DNA from: Vibrio maritimus
GTDB lineage: Bacteria > Pseudomonadota > Gammaproteobacteria > Enterobacterales > Vibrionaceae
Reading direction: 5' to 3'
DNA length: 64,000 nt
Assembly: GCA_000755425.1 (NCBI GenBank)
Contig: BBMT01000008.1
Location: 141,524 to 205,523, forward strand
In this document: one piece after another, positions 45,173-54,985 of the stretch
How positions within the stretch are numbered: position 1 is the first letter of the stretch
How the letters are laid out: each line of letters starts with the position of its first letter
Notes under the pieces: generated by a model
The model's database searches: none
The model's input: only the letters and a program-made list of their open reading frames with translations
Told to the model about the DNA's origin: nothing
Position numbers and translations under genes: made by a program

Positions 45173-46472
45173 ATGAAAAAATTATGTTTAGTCGCTGCAG
45201 CTGTTTCTACTGCACTTGTTGCTGCACCGTCTTTCGCTGTGGATTATTTTGGTTATTTTCGTGCAGGTACCGCACTGAGTTCAAATGGCACTGGCGACGC
45301 GAACTACGAGAAACAAAAAGTGGGTCGTCTAGGTAACGAGAACGACAACTACTCAGAGTTCGGTTTTGGTAAAGATCTAAAAACGGGTGAGCAAACGTGG
45401 CGCGTGGAATCGATGATTGCTTCAGGCAACAGCGGCACAAATGGCTGGCAAGATGGTGACTTCAACGTTGCACAATACAACGTTCAAGCGACGGGACTGT
45501 TCAGTTCAGACAAAGAAGCGACGGTATGGCTGGTAAGCGCTACTACCAACGTCGTGATGTACATATCACGGACTTCTACTTCTTGAACACGTCTGGTACC
45601 GGCGGTGGTATCGAGAACATTTCTGTTGGTAATCAAAAACTGTCGCTTGCTCTGGTTGAAGACAGTAGCTCAAAGCAAAAAACGCTTGATGGCAAACAGT
45701 GGGTACAAAAACCAGGTACTAACCCAGGAGTAGAAGGTAGCTGGGAACAGCAAGACAAGTACAAAGAAGATGAAGTCAAAGGCTATATCGCCGACGTACG
45801 TCTAGCGAACATTGGTCTTTGGGAAGACGCAACACTTGAAGTAGCCGGTGCATACAACTTCTCCACAGGCACTGCCTCAGGTAATACCAACGTACAAGCA
45901 GACGATGGCGCGTTGGTTACCGCTATTCTTCACCAGAATATGGATGCCGGCTTCAACCAGACGGTTGTTCAATATGGTAACAGCGCATACGGAGCACAAA
46001 TGGCTGACCTAGGTAACGGCGGTAACTTCGACCGTCGCGATGGCGCCAACAACGATGCACAAGGTGTTCGATTGTTAAACTGGGGTGTGATTAGCTTGGT
46101 GAAAAGTGGGAAATGGGTCACCAATTTCTTGCTGCACGCTCAACAGATGCCGCTATCTCTGCGACCAACCGTGCTAAGAGTGACCATGATTTGTTCTCAG
46201 CGGTCATTCGCCCAATGTACCAATGGACGGACACAGTTCGCACCGTATTTGAAGCAGGTACATACGTTGAAAACTACAGCAACTATGGCAACAAAAAAGG
46301 CAGCAAGTTGACAGTTGCGCAAGCTTTCTCTATGGGTGAAGGCTTCTTTGCTCGCCCAGAAATTCGCGTATATGGCACCTACCTAAATGATCGTTCGGAC
46401 AGCGCACAGCTTGCGGACAAGTCAAAGAAAAACGAGTTCCTTGTAGGCGTACAAGTGGAAGCGTGGTTCTAA
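45173..46472 (+). pseudogene. lamB: maltoporin LamB-family porin (copy 2, two frameshifts)
   Basis: About 433 residues after repair. The signal peptide (LVAAAVSTALVAAPSFA) leads to VDYFGYFRAGTALSSNG, closer to classical LamB than copy 1. The break near 45527 needs one G (TATGGCTGG to TATGGGCTGG), giving ATVWAGKRYYQRRDVHITDF, the typical maltoporin loop. The second, near 46098, needs one G (TTGGTG to TTGGGTG), giving SLGEKWEMGHQF. It ends VGVQVEAWF with terminal Phe. GGAG precedes the start. The two copies are quite divergent, so this is an old duplication. Confidence 0.9.
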
Positions 46473-46500
46473 CGTTTTACTCATTAACTTAAAAGACGCA

Positions 46501-46526
46501 GGGCGAAGGTAACTTCGCCCTTTTTT
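46501..46526 (+). terminator. terminator/attenuator between lamB copy 2 and malM copy 2
   Basis: GGGCGAAG and CTTCGCCC form a perfect stem with a GTAA loop, followed by TTTTTT. It lies only 11 bases before the malM start and overlaps its leader, so read-through is probably needed for malM expression. Confidence 0.9.
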
Positions 46527-46536
46527 GGAGACGAAC

Positions 46537-47371
46537 ATGATCAAACTATCTACGACCCTGATTAGCAGCTGCTTGTTACTCGCTGGATGTCAAAGCACTG
46601 AAGTTGTCGAGCAAGCGCCGCTTCGCTCTCAGGCAACGATTTTCGATCCGGCTAGCCTTAACGTGCTGGCCATGAAAGCCCCTAGTGAACAGACGTTTAG
46701 AATTGATGAGAATAGCCAGCGCTATGTCATAGACGGTGTCGAGAGTCCGGTTGCAGTCGTCTCGTTGCCAATCACTTCAGGGCGCTCGACATTACAATTA
46801 CTAGCCTGATCTCTTCTTCTGCCTTTGCTCCTTATGTGGCAGTTATCCGTGATGATGGCAGCGTGGTTGAGCAATATGATTTGAGTGAGTTTGAGTATCT
46901 GCCTGCACGTTTTCACTTAGGAAATCGATTAGCTCTTAACTTCACGTTTGTTGCGCCAAGCACAACCTCAAAGCTCATGCTGGTGGTATACACCAAACCA
47001 GAAGCCTTCACTCGCAGCGTAACGGTAACCCACCCTGCAAAGCTTGATGCCAAAGCTCGTGGGAACTATTTGCCTGAGGTGAAAGATATTCAGGTACCTT
47101 TTAGTGACCAAGGAGAGGTTATTGTTGCTATTGATGGCCGAAAGTCACAGGCGAATACAATGTCAAATGACGAACAAGCCACTCAGAGCAAGGTCATTCC
47201 GGCAAAAGCGACTCAAGAATCGAGCGAGTTTTATCGTCTAGCGATTACCCATGCGGTTGATAGCAACCAGTTAAAAAAAGCCGTGAGTTTACTCGAAGAG
47301 GCTGAGTCACTTGGGTCGAAGGTGCTCGCGAAGCGTTCAACAAAGCGGTGAATGCGTCTGCTTCGCAGTAA
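46537..47371 (+). pseudogene. malM: MalM-family lipoprotein (copy 2, two frameshifts)
   Basis: About 278 residues after repair. The lipoprotein signal (STTLISSCLLLAGC) is followed by the MalM core. The first break near 46790 needs one A (CAATTACT to CAAATTACT), giving STLQITSLISSSAFAPYVAV. The second near 47320 needs one G (TCGAAGG to TCGGAAGG), giving SLGSEGAREAFNKAVNAS and a stop at 47369-47371, in line with copy 1's VKAINAK end. The C-terminal repeat (AITHAVDSNQLKKAVSLLEE) matches copy 1. The start is ATG at 46537 with GGAG upstream. Confidence 0.85.
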
Positions 47372-47492
47372 AAAGGAAGAATAAATGACCGATTAGTGTA
47401 AAAGCGTGGTGTTGATCGACAATAGCACTTAATTGTTGGCGCAATCAGCCGTTACTATAGAGAGTAACCGTTACCACAAAAGCCACTCAATT

Positions 47493-48668
47493 ATGTCGAC
47501 ACTTACCATTGCTATTGGCGCTACCAGCTTGTCATTGTTGCTGGTGTTCGTCTGGATGTTTTCTCTTTCACTGCGCAAGAAGCGCATGGAGGAAGAGCGT
47601 CTTGCGCGCGAGGCCGCCTATCGCCGGGCAATAGAGAAAGCACGTCAGCAAGAGCGGCAAGATCGCGTCTTTAAAGCGGAAACTGGTCATGTCCCAACCA
47701 TTCTTTATCTCGCCAAAGAAGCAGAGAGAAGCAAACCTAACGAAGCGCTGTATTGGTATCACAAAGGTGCAGAGCTGGACAATATCACTTCTATGTACGG
47801 CATCGTACGCCTTAGCGACAAAAAACGCGAAGACCTTGTCCTTCGCGAGCAAGCCAATTATTGGCGATTGTGTATAGCCGGAGCTGAAGGTGACGTCCAC
47901 GCTAAGTTTGAGGCTGCGAAAGCGCAAATATTTGGTCAAGGTGTAGAGCGCAATATCCCAAGAGGTGTTGCCAAAATTCAAGAAGTAGCTGAAGAAGGTA
48001 ACCTTGAAGCGATTCTGTTTATGGGAGATTGGAGTATTTCTCCTGAGAACCCAATACCATCGCCAAAGCAGTCTACTCAGTGGTTTGAGAAAGCCGCAGA
48101 CAAACAAAGTGAAGAGGGCATGACTAAACTTGGGCTCAACTTCTTAAACGGCGTTGGTGTGGAGCAAGACAGTCAGCGCGCTTGCTACTGGCTTGAACGT
48201 GCCGCAGAAAAAGGCAATGTCGAAGCGATGTATTTTGCGGGCGAAGCTTGGCGTGATGTAAAACCAAATGGCGCAGCTATCGCCTACATTTGGCTATTTA
48301 TGTCCGCGTACATGGGCTATGAGCCCGCTAAATCGGCACGTGATGCGGTAGGCAGTACGTTGGGCGTTGATTCTGTGGTTGGGCTGCAGTCACTGGCTAA
48401 GCCTGTATTGAAAAAGCTGCAGTTTGGCCCCGTCGTCAAACATTCGTTAATTCGTGCTCTCAACAAACTCTACAAACGAGACTTACCGTTATTTGGATTA
48501 GCGCTGGATAGCGAAGAGGAAACGGCAGTGACAACTCAACACGAAGTACCGTCAGAGGCAACGCCTAGCAAGACTGAGAGCACCAGATCTTCAAATGTTG
48601 AAGTCGCTACAGAGGACGCGGCAAGCTCGTACAGCTACTCTAGTTATGATACTCACTATTCACAATAA
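47493..48668 (+). CDS. Sel1-repeat membrane-anchored protein
   Basis: A 391-residue protein with an N-terminal membrane anchor (IAIGATSLSLLLVFVWMFSL), then a charged coiled-coil segment (RMEEERLAREAAYRRAIEKA). After it come Sel1-like repeats (NEALYWYHKGAEL, QSTQWFEKAADKQSEEGMTK, RACYWLERAAEKGNVEAMYF), and a Ser/Thr-rich tail (SSYSYSSYDTHYS). Such repeats mediate protein contacts at the membrane. I use ATG 47493; earlier in-frame starts add a non-conserved extension. It follows the lamB-malM pair by about 120 bases; a role in maltose uptake is not shown. An alternative is general envelope scaffolding. Confidence 0.83.
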   Translation: MSTLTIAIGATSLSLLLVFVWMFSLSLRKKRMEEERLAREAAYRRAIEKARQQERQDRVFKAETGHVPTILYLAKEAERSKPNEALYWYHKGAELDNITSMYGIVRLSDKKREDLVLREQANYWRLCIAGAEGDVHAKFEAAKAQIFGQGVERNIPRGVAKIQEVAEEGNLEAILFMGDWSISPENPIPSPKQSTQWFEKAADKQSEEGMTKLGLNFLNGVGVEQDSQRACYWLERAAEKGNVEAMYFAGEAWRDVKPNGAAIAYIWLFMSAYMGYEPAKSARDAVGSTLGVDSVVGLQSLAKPVLKKLQFGPVVKHSLIRALNKLYKRDLPLFGLALDSEEETAVTTQHEVPSEATPSKTESTRSSNVEVATEDAASSYSYSSYDTHYSQ

Positions 48669-48978
48669 AGCGGTTGTCGCTCAATTTTGGTTTGTTGATT
48701 CATCATATATGACTTTAATGAATCATATGTGAACTTCTGTTTCACTATTGTTATTTTTACCTTTCCTTAATGTTCATTTGGGTTGTTTTATGGACTACTT
48801 TGGTGTGATCGATATCACTCAATGTTTGCCTTTGACACTTCCATGACAAAAACAATGTTCAAAAAAATATTCTGAGCTCAGTTTCGGTGTGACCTTCAAG
48901 GATGCTTGGCAGTGGCCTTGTCGTTCGCACATTAAATCCGTGCCATTTTTGGCATTCCTGTTCTATACGGAGCTTTTT
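48669..48978 (+). promoter_or_regulatory. KdgM porin promoter region with CRP site
   Basis: The 310-base gap before the KdgM-like gene contains TGTGA-TCGATA-TCACT at 48804-48819, a near-perfect CRP half-site pair (ten of ten bases in the arms except the last). A second weaker TGTGAA...TTCAC arrangement lies at about 48728-48745. No other gene is seen here. Confidence 0.6.
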
Positions 48979-49668
48979 ATGAAAACTTTTAAAATGACAT
49001 TAGCAGCAGCACTTGTTGCTGCAGTAGCACTTCCAGCAAGCGCAAACTACGTTGACGTTCGTGGTGCATACAACACAGAAGCAAAAACTTATGAAAGCCG
49101 TGTTCGCGCGGGCATGGGCTTTGCTGAAGACTGGGAAATCCACCTAGAAGGTACTCAAGGTCACGACAAGAATTTCTTCAGTCAAGATGACCACAAAGTA
49201 GCAGCGTTCGAGACCGAGCTAAACTACAACTACGCAATCAACGACAACGTAACCCTTACTCCAGGTTTCGTATACTGGAACGGTACTAGCCACTCAGAAT
49301 ACCGCCCTTACCTAAAAGCGACTTACGCAACAGGTAACTTCTACACTGCTGCTCGTTACCGTTTCCAAGCGGCAACTGACGGTGTTGAGAACACAAACCA
49401 AGTTGATGCATGGGTTGGTTACAACATTTCTGATTTCAACCTAGAATATAACCCAGCTTACATCGCGCAAAACAATGGCGGTAAGATCAACAGCGATCTT
49501 TCTCGTGCTGACAGTAAGTGGGAACACACGTTCCAGGTTAAATACACTGGCTTTGATACGTGGGCACCTTACCTAGATTACCAAATCCTAGACAAAACTT
49601 ACGTAAACCAAAACGCTGAAGTGAAAACTGAAAACCGCGTTCGTTTGGGTGTAACGTTCAACTTCTAA
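48979..49668 (+). CDS. KdgM-family oligogalacturonate/anion porin
   Basis: A 229-residue outer-membrane barrel protein with a signal peptide (KMTLAAALVAAVALPASA). It has the KdgM-type segments NYVDVRGAYNTEAKTYESRV, YRPYLKATYATGNFYTAAR and DAWVGYNISDFNLEYNP, and ends VRLGVTFNF. KdgM in Dickeya takes up oligogalacturonides, and Vibrio homologues are often linked to alginate or pectin breakdown products. The start is ATG at 48979, with GGAG upstream; the longer in-frame start at 48889 would lengthen the signal implausibly. A CRP-like site upstream fits carbon-source control. Confidence 0.88.
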   Translation: MKTFKMTLAAALVAAVALPASANYVDVRGAYNTEAKTYESRVRAGMGFAEDWEIHLEGTQGHDKNFFSQDDHKVAAFETELNYNYAINDNVTLTPGFVYWNGTSHSEYRPYLKATYATGNFYTAARYRFQAATDGVENTNQVDAWVGYNISDFNLEYNPAYIAQNNGGKINSDLSRADSKWEHTFQVKYTGFDTWAPYLDYQILDKTYVNQNAEVKTENRVRLGVTFNF

Positions 49669-49701
49669 TCTGCTTTAGTCAGAGATAACGAATTGAATAT
49701 C

Positions 49702-49737
49702 GAAACGCCGCTCAAGCTTTGAGCGGCGTTTCTGTAT
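49702..49737 (+). terminator. terminator of the KdgM porin gene
   Basis: GAAACGCCGCTCA and TGAGCGGCGTTTC form a perfect 13-base stem with a 5-base loop, followed by TGTATTTTT. It can also serve the opposing LysR gene. Confidence 0.9.
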
Positions 49738-49765
49738 TTTTGGCTAGCTAGTTCTAAACTATTTG

Positions 49766-50695
49766 CTATGAATGACGCTTTTCTAATAGTGACTTCACTA
49801 GATGCTGTACCCAAGTTAATGCTGAATTACGTGCCATTTTGCTCGGCCAAACCATATAAGTGTCAAAGGTTTTAGTCTCAAAAGGGAACGGTAGTACCTG
49901 TAAGTGGAACATCTCACCATACTCCTCGAATAACGTCTCTGGGACGGTTGCAATCGCATGGGATTGAGAAATAGAAGGTAACATGCCTAGTAGTGATGAA
50001 TGCTGGCTGTGGGTGCGTCTAGGAGGTAAAATATCGCTGACTAACCATTCAACAAAGGTGAGATTATCGCGGCGAATGTTCAACAGCGCATGACTTTCCT
50101 CCATATAGACTTGTTTGGTCATTTGTCCATTTTTGAGTCGAGGGTGGTGCTGACTTGCAATGCAGACAAGACCGTCACTGTGCAGTAGCTGTGACTGAAA
50201 AACGCGTCCGTCAGGCGGGGCTACGTCAATGACAAGATCGACTTTTTCGAGCCTTAAGTCCTCATAAATACGTGCATCATTAGGCGGTAGCTCTTTTAGG
50301 ATTAAAGCGATTCCAGGATACTTTTCAAGAACATGAAGCTGTTTTTGAAGCCGCAGTAGAGCCGCTTCATGGCAATAAATCACAAAGCTTCGTCTGCTGG
50401 TGAGTGGGTCGAAGCTATCTAACCCTTCCACAACCCTATCGATTCCCAGCAGGTGTTCATGTATGTGCTCGTACAGGTCGACCGCAAATCTTGTCGGTTT
50501 AATTCCTCTTCCTGTTCGCGTAAACAGTTCACTGCCCAGTGCGCCTTTTAGCCTTGAAAGTGCGTTACTGACTGACGATTGTGTTAAATCTAATTCTTCA
50601 GCCGACTTAGTAACTGACTGGGTTTCATAGGTCGAGACAAACACTCGTAACAAGTTGAGATCGAACTTCTTGCTATTTTGTTTATTCGAAACCAT
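49766..50695 (-). CDS. LysR-family regulator
   Basis: A 309-residue intact LysR protein of the LeuO/NodD-like subtype. The winged helix reads FDLNLLRVFVSTYETQSVTK, then SAEELDLTQSSVSNALSRLK, and RTGRGIKPTRFA follows. The ligand domain begins SRRSFVIYCHEAALLR. I use ATG 50695, with AAGGAAG 5 bases upstream; a TTG at 50710 is less likely. It is convergent with the KdgM porin and followed upstream by an ABC export operon on the same strand, 55 bases away. It could regulate either. Confidence 0.9.
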   Translation of the reverse strand: MVSNKQNSKKFDLNLLRVFVSTYETQSVTKSAEELDLTQSSVSNALSRLKGALGSELFTRTGRGIKPTRFAVDLYEHIHEHLLGIDRVVEGLDSFDPLTSRRSFVIYCHEAALLRLQKQLHVLEKYPGIALILKELPPNDARIYEDLRLEKVDLVIDVAPPDGRVFQSQLLHSDGLVCIASQHHPRLKNGQMTKQVYMEESHALLNIRRDNLTFVEWLVSDILPPRRTHSQHSSLLGMLPSISQSHAIATVPETLFEEYGEMFHLQVLPFPFETKTFDTYMVWPSKMARNSALTWVQHLVKSLLEKRHS

Positions 50696-50750
50696 GGTGC
50701 TTCCTTGCAAATTTGCTGTAATGGTTGGATGACCGATATTAGTGGCTCGA

Positions 50751-51851
50751 TCAGTCCAAGTTCTTCTTAAATCTTAGCGCAGCCACGACAATACCGATGA
50801 AGGTAAATCCCGCCAGCCAAAGTGTATCTCGCCACACGTCTGCTAAATCAGCACCGCGTAAAATGATCCCTCGAATCATTCGCATAAAGTGAGTGGCAGG
50901 TAAAGCTTCTGCAATCCACTGGGCGGCAGTGGGCATGGCTTCGTAGGGGAACATGAAACCAGAGAGTAGAATTGACGGAAGCAAAATAAACACCGTCATT
51001 TGCATCGCCTGTAGCTGAGTCTGAGCGATGGTTGAAATCACCAATCCCAGGGTGAGGCTAGCCGCAATAAACATTAGGCTGCCGAGCAATATTTGGCTGA
51101 TTTGCCCATTGATGGGAACGCTGAAAATGAGGTAGCCCAAGCCTAAAATAATGAAAATTTGAATGAGACCGATGAAGATATAGGGCACGATTTTGCCAAT
51201 CATCAGTTCAAGCGAATGGATCGGTGTGGTGATAAGTAGCTCTAAGTTGCCCCGTTCCCGCTCTCGCACGATGGCAGCGCTGGTAAACAGGATCATGGTC
51301 ATGGTTAATATCACCCCGAGCAGTCCAGGTACGATGTTGACCGCAGAACGTTGACTGGGGTTATATAGCAAGGTTGCTTCAAAGGTTTTGGTCTGGTTCG
51401 GCTGATAGCCCGCGATGGCAAACTCTGCAATCGGCATAGTTTGCAGCGAAAGTAAGGCCGCACTCACCATGGTATCTGAGCCATCCACAAGCCACTGTCC
51501 GAGAGTCTCTTGGTGCGTGATACGCTGGGTTAGGTTGGTTGGTAGTATTAATGCGGCGCGCACGACGCCTTCTCTTATCGCTGTTTCTGCCTCTTTGACA
51601 GTAGCGTATTGAGCTTTGACATTTACGACTTGAGTAACTTTTACGGCTTCGACAATCACCCGTCCGGGCGCTGACTCACTTTTATCCACAATAGCAACCG
51701 GTATATTGCGCACGTCCGTGTTCATGGCAAAACCAAAGAGTATAAGCTGAATCAGTGGGATCATAATCACCATGCCAAAAGTGATGCGATCACGTGAAAG
51801 TTGGCGGATCTCTTTCACCATAATGGCGCTCATACGAGTGAAACTTTTCAT
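50751..51851 (-). CDS. ABC-2 type transporter permease
   Basis: A 366-residue permease of the ABC2_membrane_3 type (YhhJ/YbhR-like), with an N-terminal helix (FGMVIMIPLIQLILFGFAMN), a large periplasmic domain (NIPVAIVDKSESAPGRVIVE) and five C-terminal helices including RERERGNLELLITTPIHSLE. It forms an exporter with the ATPase encoded upstream and the HlyD protein. Its ATG overlaps the ATPase stop by four bases (ATGA), implying translational coupling. Substrates of relatives include drugs and cations; none can be assigned here. Confidence 0.92.
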   Translation of the reverse strand: MKSFTRMSAIMVKEIRQLSRDRITFGMVIMIPLIQLILFGFAMNTDVRNIPVAIVDKSESAPGRVIVEAVKVTQVVNVKAQYATVKEAETAIREGVVRAALILPTNLTQRITHQETLGQWLVDGSDTMVSAALLSLQTMPIAEFAIAGYQPNQTKTFEATLLYNPSQRSAVNIVPGLLGVILTMTMILFTSAAIVRERERGNLELLITTPIHSLELMIGKIVPYIFIGLIQIFIILGLGYLIFSVPINGQISQILLGSLMFIAASLTLGLVISTIAQTQLQAMQMTVFILLPSILLSGFMFPYEAMPTAAQWIAEALPATHFMRMIRGIILRGADLADVWRDTLWLAGFTFIGIVVAALRFKKNLD

Positions 51852-52772
51852 TGTCGGCCTTCTCCTGTGACAGAGACAAAGACATCTTCGAGGCTAGGTC
51901 TTGCTGGTGTGAGTTCGCAGTTTTCTAGCTCGGGAAATGTGTTAATGAGCCACTTAATGGGTCGGTAACTCTCTGGTAAATGAGTACACGCAGTCGAATA
52001 CCAAGCTGAGCGGCGGAGCGTACTTCTGGACATGCAATGAGACGCTCTTTTAACGCTCTAAGATTCGAGGCTTTTACTTCAATGATGTTGACACCCATGT
52101 TGTTCATCAGGGTTTCTGGCTCGCCATCGGCGCGCATTTCACCGGATTCCATAATGGCCAAGCGATGACAGCGCTCTGCTTCGTCCATGTAGTGAGTGGT
52201 GACCAGTATTGTGGTGCCTTGATCACTAAGATCAAACAGCTGTTCCCAAAAGTCGCGACGATTCTCAGGATCGACGGCGGAAGTGGGCTCATCTAAAAAA
52301 AGTAATTCGGGGCGATGCATGGTGGCACAGGCGAGAGAAAGTCGCTGCTTTTGTCCGCCGCTCATGCCGCCGACACGCTGTTTCTGGAGATTAGTGAGCC
52401 CATAGATGGTCATTTGCTCGGCGATTCGTTGTTTCAGCAAAGCTCTATCTAAGCCAAATATCTGACCTATAAACTGAAGGTTCTCAAGGACGGTTAAATC
52501 ATCATAAAGAGAGAATTTTTGCGTCATATAGCCAATTTTGAGCCGGAGTGCTTCAGATTGTTCTGGGATCTGTAAGCCGAGCACGTTGACCTCACCCTCG
52601 GTGGGTTTTAGCAATCCGGTAAGCATGCGAATTGTCGTGGATTTTCCACACCCGTTGGGACCCAAAAAACCATAAATGCTGCCTTTGGGCACTGACAGCT
52701 AACGCCATTAATCGCGGTAAAATCACCAAACTTTTTGACCAAATTGGTCGCTGTTACTGCAATGTCGGTCAT
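51848..52772 (-). pseudogene. ABC transporter ATP-binding protein (two frameshifts)
   Basis: About 308 residues after repair. Walker A is GFLGPNGCGKSTT, the Q-loop is in YMTQKFSLYDDLTV, the signature is GGMSGGQKQRLSL, Walker B is LLFLDEPTSAVD, and the H-loop His is in TILVTTHYMDEAERC. The first break, near 52695, needs one base to connect VKKFGDFTAINGVSC to VPKGSIYG. The second near 51972 needs one C (ACTCAT to ACTCCAT), giving RLRVLHLPESYRPIKWL. The C-terminus (ARPSLEDVFVSVTGEG) is typical of exporter ATPases. ATG 52772 follows the HlyD stop immediately. Confidence 0.9.
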
Positions 52773-53729
52773 CTATTTGAGTCCTTGCAAGTCAACTTGA
52801 GCGGGGACGCCAGTCGGCAGGCTTTCTGCAGTTTCTGGAAGGTCGATTTCGGCTAGATACATTAATCGAGAGCGCTCGTCCTCAGTTAGGGCATAGTAAG
52901 GTGTGAACGATGGATCGGCAGCCACCCAGCGAACAGTGCCAGTTAATACCTCATCGAGACCGTCAACGTGTACATCAACTTGCAACCCAGGCACAAACTT
53001 GACACGTACAGAAGAAGGAACGTACACACGCGCATAGGGAATACGGTCAGCGAGTACTACAGCCACAAACGCCCCCACGGAAACACGCTCGCCTAGGTTG
53101 TACGGCAGGCTATCTAAGATGCCATCTCGCGTGGCAATAATAGTCAGCTCATCTAGTTGTTGAGTTTGCAAGGCGACATCGGCCTTAGCAGCGGCGAGCG
53201 CGGCTTCTGCTTGAGTAATATCTTCGGGTCTAGAGCCAGCTGTGAGTTTGGAAAATTCTTCATTGGCTGAGTTCAGCTCGGCTCTGGCGGTGTCACGACT
53301 GGCGACTGCTTGGTCTTTTTGTGATTGGCTGGCGAGTTTCTTTCGCACTAGTTCAGAGGCGCGGGAATAGTTTTTCTGAGCTTCGGTCAGTTTTGCTTCT
53401 GCCATATCGACTTGCGCTTTAGCAGCGGCAATGTCTTCCGGTCTTTCACCGTTGGTTAGACGCAGTAAGTAAGCACTAGCTTTAGCCTCTTCGGCGATGG
53501 CATGTGCCAGCACGGCTTCTTGGCGTTTAGTATCAAGACGGACGAGAACATCACCGGTTTTGACACGGGTTCCTTCTCTCACTGGGAGCTCACGAATGAT
53601 CTCATTGGCCGTGGAAGAGAAAGAAATACGGTCTCTTTCCAGTGTGCCTAATGCCTTGCCGTTGTCATCGTTTTGGCAGCCAAGGAGCGCTAAGACTAGT
53701 GGAATAATGACTAGCAGTGAACGTTTCAT
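52773..53729 (-). CDS. HlyD-family periplasmic adaptor lipoprotein
   Basis: A 318-residue membrane-fusion protein with a lipoprotein signal (LLVIIPLVLALLGC). The first lipoyl half is RELPVREGTRVKTGDVLVRL, a long helical hairpin (AEEAKASAYLLRLTNGERPE to QLDELTIIATRDG) follows, and the second half contains LGERVSVGAFVAVVLADRIP. It links the inner-membrane exporter to an outer-membrane channel, which is not encoded nearby. Its stop abuts the ATPase ATG, so the three genes form one operon of the YbhG/YhiI type. I use ATG 53729; a TTG two codons earlier is possible. Confidence 0.9.
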   Translation of the reverse strand: MKRSLLVIIPLVLALLGCQNDDNGKALGTLERDRISFSSTANEIIRELPVREGTRVKTGDVLVRLDTKRQEAVLAHAIAEEAKASAYLLRLTNGERPEDIAAAKAQVDMAEAKLTEAQKNYSRASELVRKKLASQSQKDQAVASRDTARAELNSANEEFSKLTAGSRPEDITQAEAALAAAKADVALQTQQLDELTIIATRDGILDSLPYNLGERVSVGAFVAVVLADRIPYARVYVPSSVRVKFVPGLQVDVHVDGLDEVLTGTVRWVAADPSFTPYYALTEDERSRLMYLAEIDLPETAESLPTGVPAQVDLQGLK

Positions 53730-53799
53730 ACCCAACCCTTCTAATGGAGATCTACTATCAATATTAGAAGGGTGTTGGGTATTTTCTAGCTGAATTTCA

Positions 53800-54704
53800 T
53801 CAAGTTATGAAGTCAAGTAGCTTTTGAGCAATTCGGTGACTGGATAGATTTCTTTCGATTAATTTTGTATCCATCTTGCCAGTCGTCACCACTTGCTTCC
53901 ACTGTTCAAACATGCTGTGGAAGCCCTTGCTAGCGAGCATTGGCGTCCAGTCCTTAAGTTGAATTTGTGTAGTCAGGTTATCGCGGTAGCACTCGCCGCT
54001 CACAAAGGAATCAAAACGGTAGGCTCGGTCTTGATGGCAACTACTAATGACTTCCTGGGTCATACCAAACTGACGATTCATTGAAGCTTCGAAAATAGCA
54101 CCGTGTTGCTGCCATTTGATGTCGATTCGCGCCAACTTTCCTTCATCTTTTTGATAGTGAATATCGATATCTTCAAAGTCGATGTCGCCATGGATGTTGA
54201 TGCTATCAAGTGGGTGAATAAAGTCGTCAAATAAGAAGGTTTTTGCTTCACCAGGTAGAGCGTAGCGATGTTTTTCCCAACGCAATGAGCGCAATGACGC
54301 CATATCAGACAGGCTGTGTTCTTGAATAAGCGGCAAATGGCGTCGGTTGAAACCGATATAGAGTGGTACTTGTTTTTTCTCCGCTAACTGATACAGCGCT
54401 TCACACTCTTGGTAACTATCCGCCAATGGTTTATCGACAAAGGTTGCGATTCCGTGTTCTAGGAAGTAACGCGCAATTTCTGGATGAATCGATGTTGCCG
54501 CGTGGATCATAACCGCATCTGGTTGAAAGTTGAGTATGGCTTGGTAGCGAGTGGTGGTATCAGACACACGATATTGCTTAGCGAGTGCATTAAGAGTACC
54601 TGTATCGCGAGTACAGAATATTGGTTGGATATCCGGCTGTGTGGTGGTGAACGGAAGGTAGGCCTTTTGGGCAATATCACCTAACCTATGTGTGCAATTT
54701 TCAA
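53800..54704 (-). pseudogene. Gfo/Idh/MocA-family oxidoreductase (frameshifted)
   Basis: About 301 residues after repair. The N-terminal Rossmann segment, from TTG 54704 with GAGG 6 bases upstream, reads MKIAHIG, and adding one T (GGTTAGGT to GGTTTAGGT) near 54684 gives HIGLGDIAQKAYLPF, which then joins DTGTLNALAKQYRVSD. The catalytic-region motif is ATFVDKPLADSYQECEALYQ, with the Lys of the EKP-like signature. Family members oxidise sugars or related compounds with NAD(P). The substrate is unknown. It is convergent with no partner and lies just upstream of the export operon, on the same strand. Confidence 0.83.
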
Positions 54705-54985
54705 TATAAGCCTCGGAATTGATTGTATTTTCTAAAATCTATGCTGCCATTATGAGCATAACTCCAGCGATTGTGAATTTTACTACGACATAGGTAGAAG
54801 AATTTGTTGCGGATGTTTTTAACTGGTTGTTAAACGTAATATAGTTTTTTCCAAATTGTCTGAAACCACATCACGTATTGACACTCTTTTGCCGCTTCTG
54901 ACTAGTACCTGATATAGGTATTTCGTAGATTATCAACCAGGAACACGGCAAAGACCGCCATCGCGTTATGGAACACTGCACTATC

